This document shows positions 43,798 to 52,083 of a stretch of 64,000 nt of DNA, one piece after another (the first letter of the stretch is position 1; each line of letters starts with the position of its first letter). The DNA is from Halobacillus litoralis. GTDB lineage: Bacteria > Bacillota > Bacilli > Bacillales > Halobacillaceae. Under the pieces are notes generated by a model. It was given only the letters and a program-made list of their open reading frames with translations. It ran no database searches and was not told where the DNA came from. A program made the translations under genes and the position numbers. The stretch is taken from NCBI RefSeq assembly GCF_009856415.1, contig NZ_WMEZ01000001.1, forward strand, positions 186,001 to 250,000. The letters are read 5' to 3'.

Positions 43798-44516
43798 ACC
43801 CCTTTGTACAGTTTGTTAAAGATTTGTCCGGGAAAATCGGTGGTGGACTTTCTTCGTTGAATCAGAATGATCCATCGAATATGGCGTATTTAAGGAACCT
43901 GGAGAGAGAGATGAAGAATGAGGATACGCTTGATCTTCCTTTTGATGATTTGAGTATTACGGTTTTCGATTTGGAAACGACCGGCTTTTATCCATACAAC
44001 GGCGATCAGATTTTATCCATAGGTGCTGTGAAAGTGAAAGGAAATCAAATGGTCGATAGCCAAACGTTTTACACGTTGGTAGGGACAGAGGCTGAGCCAT
44101 CTCAAGAGATTGCATCTTTAACTGGAATTACAAGGGAAATGATTGAAGATGCTCCTCCCCTTCGCGATGCTTTGAAGAGCTTTTTTGAATATGTGAAAGC
44201 GGATTTGCTTGTCGCTCATCATGCCAATCATGAAAAGCAATTCATGAATCATGCGACATGGATTGCCTTGAGAAAAAGGTTTCAGCATAGAATTGTTGAT
44301 ACAGCCTTTTTGACAAAAATTCTTCATAACCAGCAGGGGCTGACCACGCTGGATGAATGTTGTGAGCATTATGGAATTGATATAAAAAAACGCCACCATG
44401 CCCTTTATGATAGTGTGGCAACCGCTGAATTATGGGTGGTCTGTATAAAAGAATTAAAGAAAGAAGGGTTTTCAAATTTGAGCGAGATTTATGCAAGAAT
44501 CGCCACGATGGAATAA
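43794..44516 (+). CDS. DEDDh 3'-5' exonuclease (DnaQ-like)
   Basis: A 240-residue protein. Exo I is VFDLETTGF (Asp59, Glu61), Exo II lies in LLVAHHANHEKQFMNH and Exo III in HHALYDSVATAEL, where the His and Asp complete the DEDDh set. An N-terminal extension of about 50 residues precedes the nuclease domain. The target (DNA, RNA or a nucleotide second messenger) is unknown. The start overlaps the stop of the DUF294 gene (ATGA), so the pair is translationally coupled. Confidence 0.87.
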   Translation: MNPFVQFVKDLSGKIGGGLSSLNQNDPSNMAYLRNLEREMKNEDTLDLPFDDLSITVFDLETTGFYPYNGDQILSIGAVKVKGNQMVDSQTFYTLVGTEAEPSQEIASLTGITREMIEDAPPLRDALKSFFEYVKADLLVAHHANHEKQFMNHATWIALRKRFQHRIVDTAFLTKILHNQQGLTTLDECCEHYGIDIKKRHHALYDSVATAELWVVCIKELKKEGFSNLSEIYARIATME

Positions 44517-44593
44517 CGATCTGAACCTTTTCATGTTTTACTTTTTTTCAGCATAAAATTGATAGGACACCATGAAGGGGGGATGACAGCATC

Positions 44594-45640
44594 ATGTATC
44601 CAAACGGACCTTATTATTATGGTTATGGAGGACCGCCGGATTTTTATGGGTATAGGGGTTACCCTATGGAAGGTAATGTCCAATATCCATACGTTCCTTA
44701 TCAACAGGGTTATTATGGGCAACCGACTTATCAAGCTTATCCTTATCAGGTAAATCAATCATTCAATCAATGGAGGGACAGTTGGAAGAGGTGGGAAGAT
44801 CTCGGAGCACCTCCTAGAGGGTTCAGAGGGTCCCCGTCTGTGTCATCATGGCAAGCGAACCGATTGGATTGCTTTGTCAGGGGCAGCGATAACCGTCTCT
44901 GGCATAAGTGGTGGGATGGCTCAAGATGGCGGGAGTGGGAAGACTTAGGCGCCCCTCGTGGGGGGGTAAGAAGCTCGCCTGGAGCTGTTTCCTGGGGGCC
45001 GAACCGAATTGATTGTTTTGTAAGAGGTACCAATGACCGAATGTGGCACAAATGGTGGGACGGTTCAAGGTGGAGAGAATGGGAAGATCTCGGTTCGCCA
45101 CCTCCTGGATTTGATGGATCGCCAGCTGTATCCTCCTGGGAGAGAAATCGTCTCGACTGTTTCGTCCAAGGAGACGACAACAATCTTTGGCATAAATGGT
45201 GGGATGGTTCGAGGTGGAGACAATGGGAAAATCTCGGTGCTCCAAGTGGAGGCGTCCGGAGTTCTCCTGCAGCTGTATCTTGGGGGCCGAATCGAATTGA
45301 TTGTTTTGTCAGGGGAAGAAATGATGTCATGTGGCACAAGTGGTGGAACGGAACGCGTTGGAGTGAGTGGGAAGATCTGGGGTCACCAAGAGGCGGATTT
45401 GATGGAACCCCTGGTGTTTCTTCCTGGGCGCAAAACCGTCTGGATTGTTTTGTGCGTGGAGATAATAATCAACTCTGGCATAAATGGTGGGACGGCAGAC
45501 GATGGAGGAACTGGGAGAACCTTGGATCACCAAGAGGGGGCGTGCGATCTTCGCCAGCTGCTGTATCATGGGGAAGGAACCGGATTGACTGCTTTGTCCG
45601 CGGAGCGAATGACCACATGTGGCACAAATGGTATTCATAA
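44594..45640 (+). CDS. PLL-like beta-propeller repeat protein with Tyr-rich N-terminus
   Basis: A 348-residue protein. Residues 1-55 are rich in Tyr, Pro and Gly (YPNGPYYYGYGGPPDFYGY), like spore coat proteins. Six repeats of about 48 residues follow, each with W-x-x-W-E-x-LG, a SP-x-VSW strand, NR-I/L-DCFV-R/Q-G and LWHKWWDG. This is the pattern of PLL/fucose-lectin-like propellers. Repeats alternate between two subtypes (GFDGSP...NRLDCF...LWHKWWDG and GGVRSSP...NRIDCF...MWHKWW), showing growth by duplication of a two-repeat unit. Each repeat has one Cys. No signal peptide is present, which fits a coat protein laid down inside the mother cell. AAGGGGGGATG is upstream. Confidence 0.8.
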   Translation: MYPNGPYYYGYGGPPDFYGYRGYPMEGNVQYPYVPYQQGYYGQPTYQAYPYQVNQSFNQWRDSWKRWEDLGAPPRGFRGSPSVSSWQANRLDCFVRGSDNRLWHKWWDGSRWREWEDLGAPRGGVRSSPGAVSWGPNRIDCFVRGTNDRMWHKWWDGSRWREWEDLGSPPPGFDGSPAVSSWERNRLDCFVQGDDNNLWHKWWDGSRWRQWENLGAPSGGVRSSPAAVSWGPNRIDCFVRGRNDVMWHKWWNGTRWSEWEDLGSPRGGFDGTPGVSSWAQNRLDCFVRGDNNQLWHKWWDGRRWRNWENLGSPRGGVRSSPAAVSWGRNRIDCFVRGANDHMWHKWYS

Positions 45641-45650
45641 TAAATCAAAC

Positions 45651-45682
45651 AAAAACCTGAGGGACATCCCTCAGGTTTTTAT
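45651..45682. terminator. Bidirectional terminator
   Basis: Stem AAAAACCTGAGGGA / TCCCTCAGGTTTTT between convergent genes. Confidence 0.9.
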
Positions 45683-45685
45683 CGT

Positions 45686-45823
45686 TTATTCATTCGCTCC
45701 AGGTCCTTGCTTGGGGCGATTTTTATTGGTGCGGTGACCGATCTCTTCTTCAATCGGCAGGCTTTCTTTCGGTGTTTTATTGTTCGTTTTCGCTGCGTTC
45801 ATTTGTGACGTTCTTTTTCCCAT
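45686..45823 (-). CDS. Small hydrophilic protein, possibly spore-related
   Basis: A 45-residue ORF (MGKRTSQMNAAKTNNK ... KNRPKQGPGANE) with GGAGG about 8 bases before its ATG. Highly polar, rich in Asn, Lys and Pro, without a helix long enough for a membrane. Composition and the coat-like neighbour suggest a minor spore protein; no family recognised. Confidence 0.6.
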   Translation of the reverse strand: MGKRTSQMNAAKTNNKTPKESLPIEEEIGHRTNKNRPKQGPGANE

Positions 45824-45946
45824 CAACATCTACCTCCTCTTATGGGCATAGTTTGTATATAATGGGGAGAGTAAAACGAGGAAAAATTTTCATCCATGAA
45901 ACCTTCTATAAGAAAAAAACGTAAGAATTACAGAGAGGTGGTCCGG

Positions 45947-46090
45947 TTGAGACAATGGTTGAAAAGCAAAAGAGAAGCATTGAAACGACGCACACAGAAT
46001 GCTGATAAATCCGGTATGGTTGATTTCTTATTTGAACTATTGCTTTGGTTACCTGAGCTGATCATTTTCCCCATCCGGATAGTCTTCTAG
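45947..46090 (+). CDS. Small membrane protein
   Basis: A 47-residue protein with a very basic N-terminal half (KSKREALKRRTQ) and a C-terminal hydrophobic helix (FLFELLLWLPELIIFPIRIVF). TTG 45947 has GAGGTG 6 bases upstream; an ATG at 45896 gives a 64-residue version with a weaker site. Function unknown. Confidence 0.55.
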   Translation: MRQWLKSKREALKRRTQNADKSGMVDFLFELLLWLPELIIFPIRIVF

Positions 46091-46182
46091 TTATTGAGAG
46101 GGATCGGAAGGTTCATCGGTCTTATTTCCGATATCAATTAATATACCTCTGTTAAACATGGGGGTGAATGATTATAGAATAT

Positions 46183-46720
46183 GGCAGGATTGTTGAAGAC
46201 TCAGTTTCCAGATACCCGAGGCTCGTTGTTGTATTGAGAGAGGGGAGGTTGGGAAGCCACTCGCTTTCCTGTGGGGATGACGGCAAGCCTCCTCGAGCTA
46301 AAGCTCTTTGGTGTCTGTGCCAGCCAATCCATTCCCGCGGGAGTCTCGCAGCTTCCCAACCACCCCATTCGATGTATGGAGTAATGACCTCCTCTACTCA
46401 GAAGGAGTGTCCTCAACTAATCCATGTGTATTAAGCATAAAGACCACTATATCAAGCTTGCAAGACAGTATACCTGCCTTGCAAGTATATATTACTGCGC
46501 CTCCTTTAATCATGTTAGGGAGAAGTGGTTTCGAGACAATTATATGGTAAAGGGGCGGAGGGAAACGGTGAGACTCCTATGGGACGTGTGGGACAGGTGA
46601 GACCCCGGAAGGCGTAGCCTGAGGAGGCTCAGCGCCCGCCCCATGGAAAGCGAACCTTTTCCCGCAGCCCCTAAACTCTCGAAAAAGTCTTGAAACTGAG
46701 TCTTCAAGAATAGGGAGCTT
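46183..46720. repeat. Composite palindromic element, copy 3
   Basis: Sub-element II (46183-46420), spacer of about 85 bp, sub-element I (46506-46720), in the same orientation as copy 2. Outer 23-bp ends lie at 46190-46212 and 46688-46710. Internal inverse blocks include GGTTGGGAAGC and GCTTCCCAACC. It fills the gene-free stretch 46091-46756; ORFs read across it are not supported. Confidence 0.75.
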
Positions 46721-46756
46721 ATATAATGTAAACGTAAAAGTGAAAAGAGGGATGAC

Positions 46757-47233
46757 ATGCGTACGATAACGTTATCGAATGGTGACATGGTGGAAGTGGA
46801 CTGTCTCAGTTGTGCTTTGACAAGTGGGACAGTTGAACCCGAGGGAGGGGTCATTGCAGAAACCGAGCATTTCCACGCACATCAGGATGTTGCTTACCCT
46901 ATCAGAGGGTTAGTCATTGTAGCATCCAAACGGCACATCAAGGGCCTTGATGAATTAACAGAAGATGAACAACAGGACTATATCACCTTCCTTACAAAGA
47001 TCAGGAAAGCACAAAGGGAAACCTTAGGGATTGAGCATGTGTATTATTTTTATAATGAGGACACGACTCACCACTTCCATTTATGGATGGTGCCCCGTTA
47101 TGACTGGATGTATGAATTCGGCCGTTCGGTGGAATCGGTCCGTCCTGTTTTGCTTCATGCGAGAGAGAACGAAAAGGATCATGCACACGTGTTGGAAGGC
47201 ATTCGCTTGTTAACAGAAGGATTGAAAGAGTAG
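46757..47233 (+). CDS. HIT family protein
   Basis: A 158-residue histidine-triad fold protein. The triad reads HHFHLWMVP near residue 105, so the third His is replaced by Trp, as in some diverged members. CLSCAL near residue 16 may bind a metal. Nucleotide hydrolase or transferase activity is the family role; the substrate is unknown. AGAGGGATGAC precedes the ATG. It starts 37 bp after the repeat. Confidence 0.8.
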   Translation: MRTITLSNGDMVEVDCLSCALTSGTVEPEGGVIAETEHFHAHQDVAYPIRGLVIVASKRHIKGLDELTEDEQQDYITFLTKIRKAQRETLGIEHVYYFYNEDTTHHFHLWMVPRYDWMYEFGRSVESVRPVLLHARENEKDHAHVLEGIRLLTEGLKE

Positions 47234-47339
47234 GTTCATCCTCGTGCTGTTACATACTGGTTACGGCTTCTATTGAATGGGGGCATGCATGGCATGACGT
47301 AGTATTATTTTCAATCACTTTTGAAATAGGAGGAGCGGT

Positions 47340-47501
47340 ATGGACAGTATTTTAATGGTGTTCATTGCTTTTGTCATCTGTTTTAGTATCAGTTCAGTCC
47401 TGAATGTATTATTAAAGACTACGAAAAAAAGAGATTGGGCTGTGTCGGCCCTGGTGAGTGTCGCATTAGCTTTGTTTCTTGGTGGGTTTATGGGAGGTTG
47501 A
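47340..47501 (+). CDS. Small two-helix membrane protein
   Basis: A 53-residue ORF with AGGAGG upstream: helix 1 ILMVFIAFVICFSISSVLNVLL, a basic loop KTTKKRD, helix 2 VSALVSVALALFLGGFMGG. No family recognised. It ends 7 bases before the next start, so the two form a pair. Confidence 0.65.
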   Translation: MDSILMVFIAFVICFSISSVLNVLLKTTKKRDWAVSALVSVALALFLGGFMGG

Positions 47502-47508
47502 AGTTCAC

Positions 47509-47775
47509 GTGGAATGGAGAAGTGAGACGGGATTACGTCTTCGAATATTAACGATCATCCGTTTTATTATTGGGCTGCTTGTCATCAGTTTGAGCGGCTA
47601 TGGTTTATGGACAGAAGATTTTCGTATCCTGCCTTTCATGCTATTGATGATAGGTTTCCTGATGTTTGTTACAGGAATGATTGAAATTGAAAACCGTAGA
47701 GGAGCCTATTCGATTCTACATTTTCTTACCGCTACAGGCGTTTTTGTCTTTCTGTTTTGTACATATATTATATAA
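47509..47775 (+). CDS. DUF3953-like (YczI-type) membrane protein
   Basis: An 88-residue protein with three helices: IIRFIIGLLVISLSGYGLWT, ILPFMLLMIGFLMFVTGMIE and FLTATGVFVFLFCTYII. Spacing and the short charged loop EIENRRG match the DUF3953 pattern. GTG 47509 lies 11 bases after GGAGG. Function unknown. A terminator follows. Confidence 0.65.
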   Translation: MEWRSETGLRLRILTIIRFIIGLLVISLSGYGLWTEDFRILPFMLLMIGFLMFVTGMIEIENRRGAYSILHFLTATGVFVFLFCTYII

Positions 47776-47776
47776 T

Positions 47777-47811
47777 AAGAAGTCCCTCTGGATCGCAGAG
47801 GGACTTCTTTT
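47777..47811. terminator. Bidirectional terminator
   Basis: Stem AAGAAGTCCCTCTG / CAGAGGGACTTCTT with a 5-base loop, between convergent genes. Confidence 0.9.
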
Positions 47812-47832
47812 CTATCATGGATGCTTTCATAA

Positions 47833-48831
47833 TCATTCATTTATGATCTCAGAAATGATTTCATAGGACCGCAAACGTGCGCTGTGGTCGTAGATTTGGG
47901 AAATGACCATCATTTCGTCAGCTTCGGTCTCTTCCTGGAATTTCTTCAGTTGTTCTCTCACCGTCTCTTTACTTCCGATAATAGATGCGCCAAGTTGCTG
48001 TCTTAGAGCAGCTTTTTCTTGTGCTGTCCACACTTCATCCATGTTATCAACGGGTGGCTGGAGTAAGTGATTCGTGTTTCGTACAAGATTCAAGAATTGT
48101 TGCTGCAGGGACGTGGCCAGTCTTTCTGCTTCTTCATCCGTATCTGCGGCAACGACATTGACGCCCACCATAACGTAGGGTTCGTCCATTACTTCAGAAG
48201 GCTGAAAACTTGAACGATACAAATTCAATGCGCCGCGTGTGTTGTTCGGTGAAAAGTGGCTGGCAAATGAAAACGGCAGTCCGAGTTGGCCGGCAAGTTG
48301 TGCGCTGAATCCACTAGAGCCGAGCAGCCAAACTGGAATGTCCAGTCCTTCTCCTGGAATGGCGCGAATGTGGTGATCTCCTGCAAAATAGCCTCGTAAC
48401 TCATCCAACATCGCAGGAAACTCATTGGGGTCAGAGTCCAGGTTTCTCCGTAAAGCCCGAGCTGTCATTCCGTCTGTTCCTGGAGCACGTCCAAGACCTA
48501 AATCGACACGTCCGGGAAACAGAGTTTCTAGTGTGCCGAACTGTTCAGCGACAACGAGTGGGGCGTGGTTGGGAAGCATGACTCCACCTGAACCGACGCG
48601 GATGGATTCGGTATTGTGTAGTACATGACTGATCGCAACAGATGTTGCGGAACTGGCGATAAAAGGCATGTTATGATGTTCGGCCATCCAGTACCTTGTG
48701 AATCCCCACTTTTCAACATGTTGAGCAAGGTCCACCGTGTTTCGGAAAGAATCCGCCGGCGTTCCACCCTCAATGACAGGGGCAAGGTCGAGGACCGAGA
48801 ATTTAGTATTTGCTAAACCTTGTACAGACAT
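47833..48831 (-). CDS. LLM class flavin-dependent oxidoreductase
   Basis: A 332-residue luciferase-like monooxygenase. Typical parts are [65 protein letters not shown] and the C-terminal [15 protein letters not shown]. It belongs to the group of small Bacillus/Escherichia LLM proteins (YhbW type) that use FMNH2; substrate unknown. GAGGTT precedes ATG 48831. Monocistronic. Confidence 0.9.
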   Translation of the reverse strand: MSVQGLANTKFSVLDLAPVIEGGTPADSFRNTVDLAQHVEKWGFTRYWMAEHHNMPFIASSATSVAISHVLHNTESIRVGSGGVMLPNHAPLVVAEQFGTLETLFPGRVDLGLGRAPGTDGMTARALRRNLDSDPNEFPAMLDELRGYFAGDHHIRAIPGEGLDIPVWLLGSSGFSAQLAGQLGLPFSFASHFSPNNTRGALNLYRSSFQPSEVMDEPYVMVGVNVVAADTDEEAERLATSLQQQFLNLVRNTNHLLQPPVDNMDEVWTAQEKAALRQQLGASIIGSKETVREQLKKFQEETEADEMMVISQIYDHSARLRSYEIISEIINE

Positions 48832-48986
48832 AGGATAACCTCTTTTCTGCTTCAATTTATTAGTGGTCACGATAACTTTTCATTCGGATGACAACACTTA
48901 TCATATCAGCTGTATTTCGTGTCTCAAAATATTTTGTTTGAAACTTATTCCAGATTCAGACGTCTATTTCCCAAAGGGGGTAGACG

Positions 48987-49472
48987 ATGCGGAGAATCTT
49001 GCTTACACTCTGTTGTTTACTTTTCCCATTTTGCTATTCAGCTACAACAGCTTCAGCCACTTCATGGGCCTATCCTTTCGTCGTCTATGATGGTTTCATT
49101 TATGTCGTTGAAGAAGCAGCGGTAGAAGTGCAAGTGGGAGAAAAGATTGGGGAAGTGACGGCATACTCGGATATGCAACAGTATGAGGGGAATTTCTCGA
49201 ATGTTTTTGAAAAAGGGACGGCCTATTATAAAATCAACGGCCAACCCACAACACAAGTGATTGCCGTTGAGGAACGTGAAGGTGTGTTTAGAAAAGCAGA
49301 GCGTGAAGCTGCTTACACTTACGTGAGTGAAGGGCAAGCAGTTTCAGGCTCTTCTTTGGAAAAAGGAGAGACGGTGGAGCGGAACGATCTCATCCTTGGC
49401 ACGTTCTTATTTGTGTGCTTCCTCTCTCTCGTCGGTGGTGCGGTCTATCTTTTTCAGCGTAAAGAGACCTGA
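48987..49472 (+). CDS. Secreted or membrane-anchored hypothetical protein
   Basis: A 161-residue protein: signal peptide (ILLTLCCLLFPFCYSATTASA), an external domain of about 100 residues with repeated beta-strand text (VEVQVGEKIGEVTAY), and a C-terminal helix (GTFLFVCFLSLVGGAVYLF) followed by QRKET. The C-terminal helix plus basic tail resembles a surface anchor without LPXTG. AAAGGGGG precedes the ATG. No family recognised. Confidence 0.65.
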   Translation: MRRILLTLCCLLFPFCYSATTASATSWAYPFVVYDGFIYVVEEAAVEVQVGEKIGEVTAYSDMQQYEGNFSNVFEKGTAYYKINGQPTTQVIAVEEREGVFRKAEREAAYTYVSEGQAVSGSSLEKGETVERNDLILGTFLFVCFLSLVGGAVYLFQRKET

Positions 49473-49522
49473 GGATTGAAACCACTATGTAGTTTAGCTT
49501 AACGCCATGAAGGGGGATGAAG

Positions 49523-49684
49523 ATGCTCAAACATTTGAAGAACTTGTTTACCCGAAAGTCTTGTGCAATCTGTAAGAAGAAGGCCGTGGACCCGAAGTCG
49601 TATAAGAATGACCAGGGGGAAGTGGTGCTCGTCTGCAGGTCATGTGTCTCTTACGCCGAACGACGAGCCATGAGAAAAAGGTAA
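49523..49684 (+). CDS. Small zinc-ribbon protein
   Basis: A 53-residue ORF with CAIC near residue 14 and CRSC near residue 38 (two CxxC knuckles), Lys-rich between and after. AAGGGGG ends 6 bases before ATG 49523 and abuts ATG 49517, so 49523 is the start. A treble-clef or ribbon zinc site is likely. It sits directly upstream of the DUF1538 cassette. Confidence 0.65.
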   Translation: MLKHLKNLFTRKSCAICKKKAVDPKSYKNDQGEVVLVCRSCVSYAERRAMRKR

Positions 49685-49718
49685 GACAATGATCGTTATC
49701 ATGATTGGATATGTTTAA

Positions 49719-49727
49719 TGATATAAT
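49719..49727 (+). promoter_or_regulatory. Extended -10 promoter of the DUF1538-PII operon
   Basis: TGATATAAT matches the extended -10 (TGnTATAAT) about 75 bases before the first gene. A short dyad ATGAT-CGTT-ATCAT lies at 49689-49702, in the -35 region. No regulator could be assigned. Confidence 0.45.
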
Positions 49728-49801
49728 AGAGATAGAAAAACTTTTTTTAGAAACGGAACATCTATATACAAGCTCCTCAACTTTTACGAAGGAGGCTTTA
49801 G

Positions 49802-50494
49802 ATGGACAATATTAAAGAGACGTTTCTTGAAGTCGTCCTCTCCATACTCCCCATCACGATCGTCATCACCATCCTTCAATTCACTTTAGTCTGGCTTCCG
49901 TTGGACATGTTCTTTCAATTTCTCATTGGCGTAGCGATGGTCGGGGCCGGATTGGTGCTGTTTTTGCTCGGAGTCAACATCGGATTGTTACCGATTGGAG
50001 AAATGATTGGCTCTGCCTTGTCTAAAACGAAAAGAGTCTGGCTGATCGTTTTTTTCGGATTTCTTCTCGGCCTTGTGGTGACCATAGCAGAACCTGACGT
50101 GCGTGTGCTCTCTTCTCAGGTCGATCAGGTTTCTGGTGGACAGATCCCTATGGACATTCTTATCCTTTCCGTTGCCATCGGAGTAGGTGTGTTTGTAGCG
50201 CTCGCCATGTTCCGGATCATCTTCAGTATCAACATTGTTTACTTGCTTGCAGGAGGCTATGCAGCTGTCTTTCTCCTGGCAGCCTTTACACCGGGTGTTT
50301 TCGTCCCAATATCTTTTGATGCCGGCGGAGTGACCACTGGCCCGTTGACGGTACCGTTTATCCTTTCGCTCGGTGTCGGTGTGGCCGCGGTCATGCGTGG
50401 GAAATCGTCATCGGGTGATGGGTTTGGTCTTGTCGCCTTAGCTTCGATTGGTCCGATTTTATCCGTTCTCCTTTTGGGGGTGATTTATGGGTGA
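49802..50494 (+). CDS. DUF1538 membrane protein, first half-unit
   Basis: A 230-residue membrane protein with six to seven helices. Conserved text shared with the next gene: FLLGVNIGLLPIGEMIG, IAEPDVRVLSSQVDQVSGG, FDAGGVTTGPLTVPFILSLGVGV and a DGFGLVALASIGPILSVLLLGVIY end. In many bacteria one long DUF1538 protein contains both halves; here two separate genes encode them. The Gly- and Thr-rich re-entrant segment (GGVTTGP) looks like a transport pore element. AAGGAGG precedes the ATG; the stop overlaps the next start (GTGA). Confidence 0.85.
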   Translation: MDNIKETFLEVVLSILPITIVITILQFTLVWLPLDMFFQFLIGVAMVGAGLVLFLLGVNIGLLPIGEMIGSALSKTKRVWLIVFFGFLLGLVVTIAEPDVRVLSSQVDQVSGGQIPMDILILSVAIGVGVFVALAMFRIIFSINIVYLLAGGYAAVFLLAAFTPGVFVPISFDAGGVTTGPLTVPFILSLGVGVAAVMRGKSSSGDGFGLVALASIGPILSVLLLGVIYG

Positions 50495-51261
50495 ATATCA
50501 AAATCTTCGATGGTTTCTGGCACGTCCTGTTTGATGTTGCGACAGCGCTCATTCCATTATTCTTCTTATTCCTTCTCTTTCAACTTGTTTTTCTTAAGCT
50601 CCCCTGGAAAAAGTTACAGGACATCATGATTGGCTTCTTTTTGACCTATGCAGGTTTGGCCCTGTTTTTGCAAGGGGTCCATATCGGTTTCCTGCCTGTT
50701 GGCAGCATGATGGGGGAGAAGCTTGGAACGATAGAACACACGTGGGTGCTTGTACCCATCGGTTTTGTCCTAGGTTTTGTTGCGATTTATGCAGAGCCAG
50801 CGGTCAGTGTGCTTACCCATCAGGTTGAAAAAGTCTCCGGCGGCTATATCCCGCAGAAATTACTGCTCTATACACTTTCTATTGGTGTCGGACTTTCAAT
50901 AGCGCTTTCCATGGTGCGCATTTTAATAGGGATCCCGATTTGGTATTTTGTTGTCCCTGGTTACCTGTTTGCCTTGGTTATTGTCCGATTTTCCAATAAG
51001 ACATTCACATCGGTTGCCTTTGACTCTGGTGGAGTAGCCACAGGCCCGATGACCGCCACTTTTATACTGAGTCTATTCGTAGGCATTGCCTCTGTCACAG
51101 AAGGACGTGATCCACTGTTGGACGGTTTTGGAATGGTCGCTCTCGTAGCTTTGGCCCCGATTATTTCTGTCCTTACTTTAGGCGTGATCTACAGGAGAAA
51201 GGAGCAGGAGCAGTATGACAAAGAACAACTCCGGACAAAAGCTCATAGTAACGATCGTTAA
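50491..51261 (+). CDS. DUF1538 membrane protein, second half-unit
   Basis: A 256-residue paralogue of the preceding protein with the same landmarks: FLQGVHIGFLPVGSMMG, YAEPAVSVLTHQVEKVSGGYIP, FDSGGVATGPMTATFIL and DGFGMVALVALAPIISVLTLGVIY. It ends in a charged cytoplasmic tail. The start is GTG 50491. The two likely assemble as an inverted or pseudo-symmetric heterodimer. Its 3' end overlaps the PII gene by 47 bases, which points to tight coupling with that regulator. Confidence 0.85.
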   Translation: MNIKIFDGFWHVLFDVATALIPLFFLFLLFQLVFLKLPWKKLQDIMIGFFLTYAGLALFLQGVHIGFLPVGSMMGEKLGTIEHTWVLVPIGFVLGFVAIYAEPAVSVLTHQVEKVSGGYIPQKLLLYTLSIGVGLSIALSMVRILIGIPIWYFVVPGYLFALVIVRFSNKTFTSVAFDSGGVATGPMTATFILSLFVGIASVTEGRDPLLDGFGMVALVALAPIISVLTLGVIYRRKEQEQYDKEQLRTKAHSNDR

Positions 51262-51943
51262 AAAAGAGAAAGCAAAAAAAGTCGTCCATGCCTCGACTCT
51301 TGCAGGTGCCCAAGGTGGGACCACTTTATTTGGGAAAGGCTTCAGAATGGATGAAAAGAAGCGTTTTCTTGGTATCCCTGTAGAAAGGGAGCGGGAGGTC
51401 ATTTTAACTCTCGTTTCCAATTCTATTTATGAGTCGGTCATGGAAGCCATTATCGATTCAGCAAAATTGAACCGGCCGAGGCACGGCATCGGGTTTGTTA
51501 TCGATACGAAAAATATTAGTGGCATCAATCATATGATCGGACTGGGCCTTGAAGCAGAACAGAACGCAGGTGAGGATGTGATGCAGGTGGAGAAGCAGAA
51601 ATTATCCTATGATCTGATTGTGACGATCGTCAATAAAGGGGATGCGGAAAAAGTCGTAGACGCCTCTAAGGAGGCAGGAGCAGAGGGCGGTACCATCCTC
51701 ACAGGACGAGGGACGGGAATACATGAAAAGGCGAAACTCTTTAATATATTAATTGAACCTGAAAAAGAAGTCGTGCTTACATTGATCGTGAAAGAAAAAT
51801 GTGATGGAGTCCTGCATGCGATTGAAAGAGGAGCCAGACTGGATGAGCCGGGAAGAGGCATTGCCTTTGTGCTGGATGTTGAACGGACGGTAGGGATCAA
51901 CCATCTATTAAATCAACAATGGAGTGAAGATATGAAGGAGTGA
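51215..51943 (+). CDS. Tandem PII-like regulator
   Basis: A 242-residue protein of two PII (GlnB-like) domains in one chain, about residues 8-115 and 130-238. Each copy has the LIVTIV start strand (KLIVTIVKKEKAKKVVHAS, DLIVTIVNKGDAEKVVDAS), a GAQGGTTL/GAEGGTIL T-loop region, E-K/R-EVVLTLIV and a final GRGIAFVLD or RHGIGFVID strand. The normal T-loop Tyr uridylylation site is not evident. PII proteins are trimers that bind ATP, ADP and 2-oxoglutarate or related ligands; two domains per chain changes the assembly. It probably gates the DUF1538 pair. Confidence 0.87.
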   Translation: MTKNNSGQKLIVTIVKKEKAKKVVHASTLAGAQGGTTLFGKGFRMDEKKRFLGIPVEREREVILTLVSNSIYESVMEAIIDSAKLNRPRHGIGFVIDTKNISGINHMIGLGLEAEQNAGEDVMQVEKQKLSYDLIVTIVNKGDAEKVVDASKEAGAEGGTILTGRGTGIHEKAKLFNILIEPEKEVVLTLIVKEKCDGVLHAIERGARLDEPGRGIAFVLDVERTVGINHLLNQQWSEDMKE

Positions 51944-52083
51944 GGGCAAGCAAATCATAGCAGAAAAGAAAGAAGACTTCCTAACTTGCATTTGAGAACG
52001 CGGAAATGAGTGATCAAATCGAACATCAAATCGTAGGCAGGTTAAGAGATTCAATAAGCTCCAGAGCATAAGGGGGAGAGAGG

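Noticed and set aside
44767-45339. 190-codon minus-strand ORF and plus-strand frame at 45033-45737
   Set aside because: Out-of-frame readings of the propeller repeats; the repeated DNA keeps several frames open.
46168-46854. ORFs of 70-104 codons on both strands
   Set aside because: Third copy of the composite repeat; no ribosome binding site or conserved frame.
49689-49702. Fur box before the DUF1538 operon
   Set aside because: ATGAT-CGTT-ATCAT is too short and does not fit the 7-1-7 Fur pattern; left as an unassigned dyad.
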